The position numbers and the translations under genes were made by a program. From assembly GCA_903921945.1 (NCBI GenBank), contig CAIXSC010000547.1:1-6062 (forward strand): a DNA stretch of 6,062 nt, read 5' to 3'. The DNA is from an uncultured Planctomycetaceae bacterium (GTDB taxonomy: Bacteria > Planctomycetota > Planctomycetia > Pirellulales > Pirellulaceae). Positions 5,670 to 6,062 of the stretch are shown here, piece by piece. Position 1 is the stretch's first letter, and every line of letters starts with the position of its first letter. Below the pieces are notes generated by a model, which was given only the letters and a program-made list of their open reading frames with translations, was not told the DNA's origin and made no database searches.

Positions 5670-5780
5670 TCAACGGCGGTGCAACGTGCCGACGATTTTG
5701 CGGGAGCGTTCGCAGGCGAGCCGGGCGGCCTGATGCGCGAACTCGGCGGTGTACCCGGCCGATCCCAAACCGGGTAACAC
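5670..5780 (-). CDS. Possible 36-residue ORF or gene remnant
   Basis: From a GTG at 5780 to TGA at 5670 the minus strand encodes a short basic peptide containing YTAEFAHQAARLACERSRKI. By my hand count about 26 of its last 30 codons end in G or C, close to the level in the real genes here and higher than the plus-strand frame over the same bases. A G-rich run just upstream could act as an SD. The peptide looks like an amphipathic helix but matches nothing I recognise. It may be a true small protein, the tail of a decayed gene, or chance. Confidence 0.2.
   Translation of the reverse strand: MLPGLGSAGYTAEFAHQAARLACERSRKIVGTLHRR
5749..5780 (+). terminator. Hairpin downstream of rlmN
   Basis: TACCCGG (5752-5758) pairs with CCGGGTA (5770-5776), and GTG (5749-5751) pairs with CAC (5778-5780) around a one-base bulge, leaving an 11-nt loop. 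It lies about 120 nt past the rlmN stop codon. No T-run follows it, so termination here would not be of the simple intrinsic kind. Confidence 0.3.
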
Positions 5781-5789
5781 GCCCCCCCG

Positions 5790-5833
5790 CCTGTGATGAC
5801 GACCCACAGGAAACCCAGAAGGACCGTTTTTTT
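5790..5833 (+). terminator. Second hairpin followed by a T7 run, possible rlmN terminator
   Basis: CCTGTG (5790-5795) pairs with CACAGG (5805-5810) around a 9-nt loop, and seven T follow at 5827-5833. The 16-nt spacing between stem and T-run is longer than in a standard intrinsic terminator. The call is therefore tentative, but these are the only stem and T-run together in the region. Confidence 0.3.
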
Positions 5834-5881
5834 GGGAAATACTTCGCCCGATTCCCGTTCCCGTTCGTGATCTCTGCAGAA

Positions 5882-5908
5882 CGATTCGCCCCACGGCGGG
5901 GCTGATCG
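5882..5908 (+). promoter_or_regulatory. Stable leader hairpin before the last gene
   Basis: GCCCC (5888-5892) pairs with GGGGC (5898-5902) over a 5-nt loop. The stem extends through one C-U mismatch and a U-G pair into CGAT (5882-5885) with ATCG (5905-5908). It sits 20 nt before the SD of the gene at 5944, so if transcribed it would be part of that gene's 5' leader. It could otherwise end a transcript coming from the left. Confidence 0.4.
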
Positions 5909-5928
5909 AGTTGCAAACCACGTTAAGC

Positions 5929-5935
5929 AAAGGGG
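5929..5935 (+). promoter_or_regulatory. Ribosome binding site of the last gene
   Basis: AAAGGGG lies 8 nt before ATG 5944, a good position and sequence for an SD. It fixes the start of the partial gene. Confidence 0.6.
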
Positions 5936-5943
5936 TTGTGGCG

Positions 5944-6062
5944 ATGAAGAAGGTCTTGTTGGGCGGCGTCGGCGGGCTGGTGGCGTTGGCCGGTTTGTTC
6001 ACGTTGGCCGGTCGGGGACTCGGCGAACTGGGTGGCTACTTTCGCGCCGGGGCCCAAGGCAC
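5944..6062 (+). CDS. N-terminus of a membrane-anchored or exported protein (partial)
   Basis: Only 39 complete codons are present before the window ends. They begin Met-Lys-Lys, followed by a hydrophobic, Gly/Leu-rich segment at residues 4-22 (LLGGVGGLVALAGLFTLAG) and then RGLGELGGYFRAG. This is either an uncleaved membrane anchor or a signal peptide; no lipobox Cys is present in the visible part. A good SD and a leader hairpin precede it. The N-terminus brings to mind planctomycete anchor-plus-coiled-coil proteins, but nothing visible proves that and I assign no function. Confidence 0.6.
   Translation, partial: MKKVLLGGVGGLVALAGLFTLAGRGLGELGGYFRAGAQG

Larger units (their letters stand above)
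5627..5943. other. Intergenic region between rlmN and the last gene
   Basis: No well-supported gene lies in these 317 bases. They hold three hairpins (5749-5780, 5790-5810, 5882-5908), a run of seven C (5782-5788) and a run of seven T (5827-5833). A short CCGTTC tandem repeat lies at about 5853-5867. A 36-codon minus-strand frame at 5670-5780 has coding-like composition and is listed separately. Confidence 0.5.

Overview
The window looks like a chromosomal segment of a GC-rich bacterium, most likely a planctomycete (Planctomycetota, Pirellulales-like). The reasons are a secreted DUF1080 (3-keto-disaccharide hydrolase family) protein, an acidic low-complexity lipoprotein with a Tyr/Gly-rich start of a kind I associate with planctomycetes, frequent weak or absent Shine-Dalgarno (SD) sequences, and long low-density intergenic regions. 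The lineage call is inference from gene content; no rRNA or other phylogenetic marker beyond ribosomal protein S4 and RlmN is present.

Layout, left to right. Positions 1-352 hold no convincing gene; the far left edge may be the leader of a leftward gene outside the window. Three genes then lie on the minus strand. In transcription order they are a DUF1080 exported protein (3498 to 2566), ribosomal protein S4 (rpsD, 2416 to 1793) and dihydrolipoyl dehydrogenase (lpdA, 1780 to 353). rpsD and lpdA are only 12 bp apart and probably co-transcribed. A strong hairpin between the DUF1080 gene and rpsD probably separates or attenuates the two units. A divergent intergenic region (3499-3781) carries a dyad-symmetric element and a degenerate tandem repeat array. 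Rightward genes follow: a predicted lipoprotein (3782-4501), then rlmN 27 bp later (4529-5626), encoding the radical-SAM 23S rRNA/tRNA adenine C2 methyltransferase. Positions 5627-5943 are intergenic, with several hairpins and a possible 36-codon remnant on the minus strand. From 5944 a membrane-anchored or exported protein starts and runs off the right edge.

Functionally the window mixes translation genes (S4, RlmN), central metabolism (the E3 subunit of 2-oxoacid dehydrogenase complexes) and envelope or secreted proteins (DUF1080 protein, lipoprotein, last partial gene). I see no mobile element, CRISPR array, tRNA, rRNA or obvious new multi-gene system. The items most worth a second look are the 18-bp in-frame repeat in the DUF1080 protein's unusual N-terminal extension, the dyad element and repeat array in the divergent intergenic region, the G-U-supported hairpin before rpsD, and the in-register rpsD-lpdA junction.
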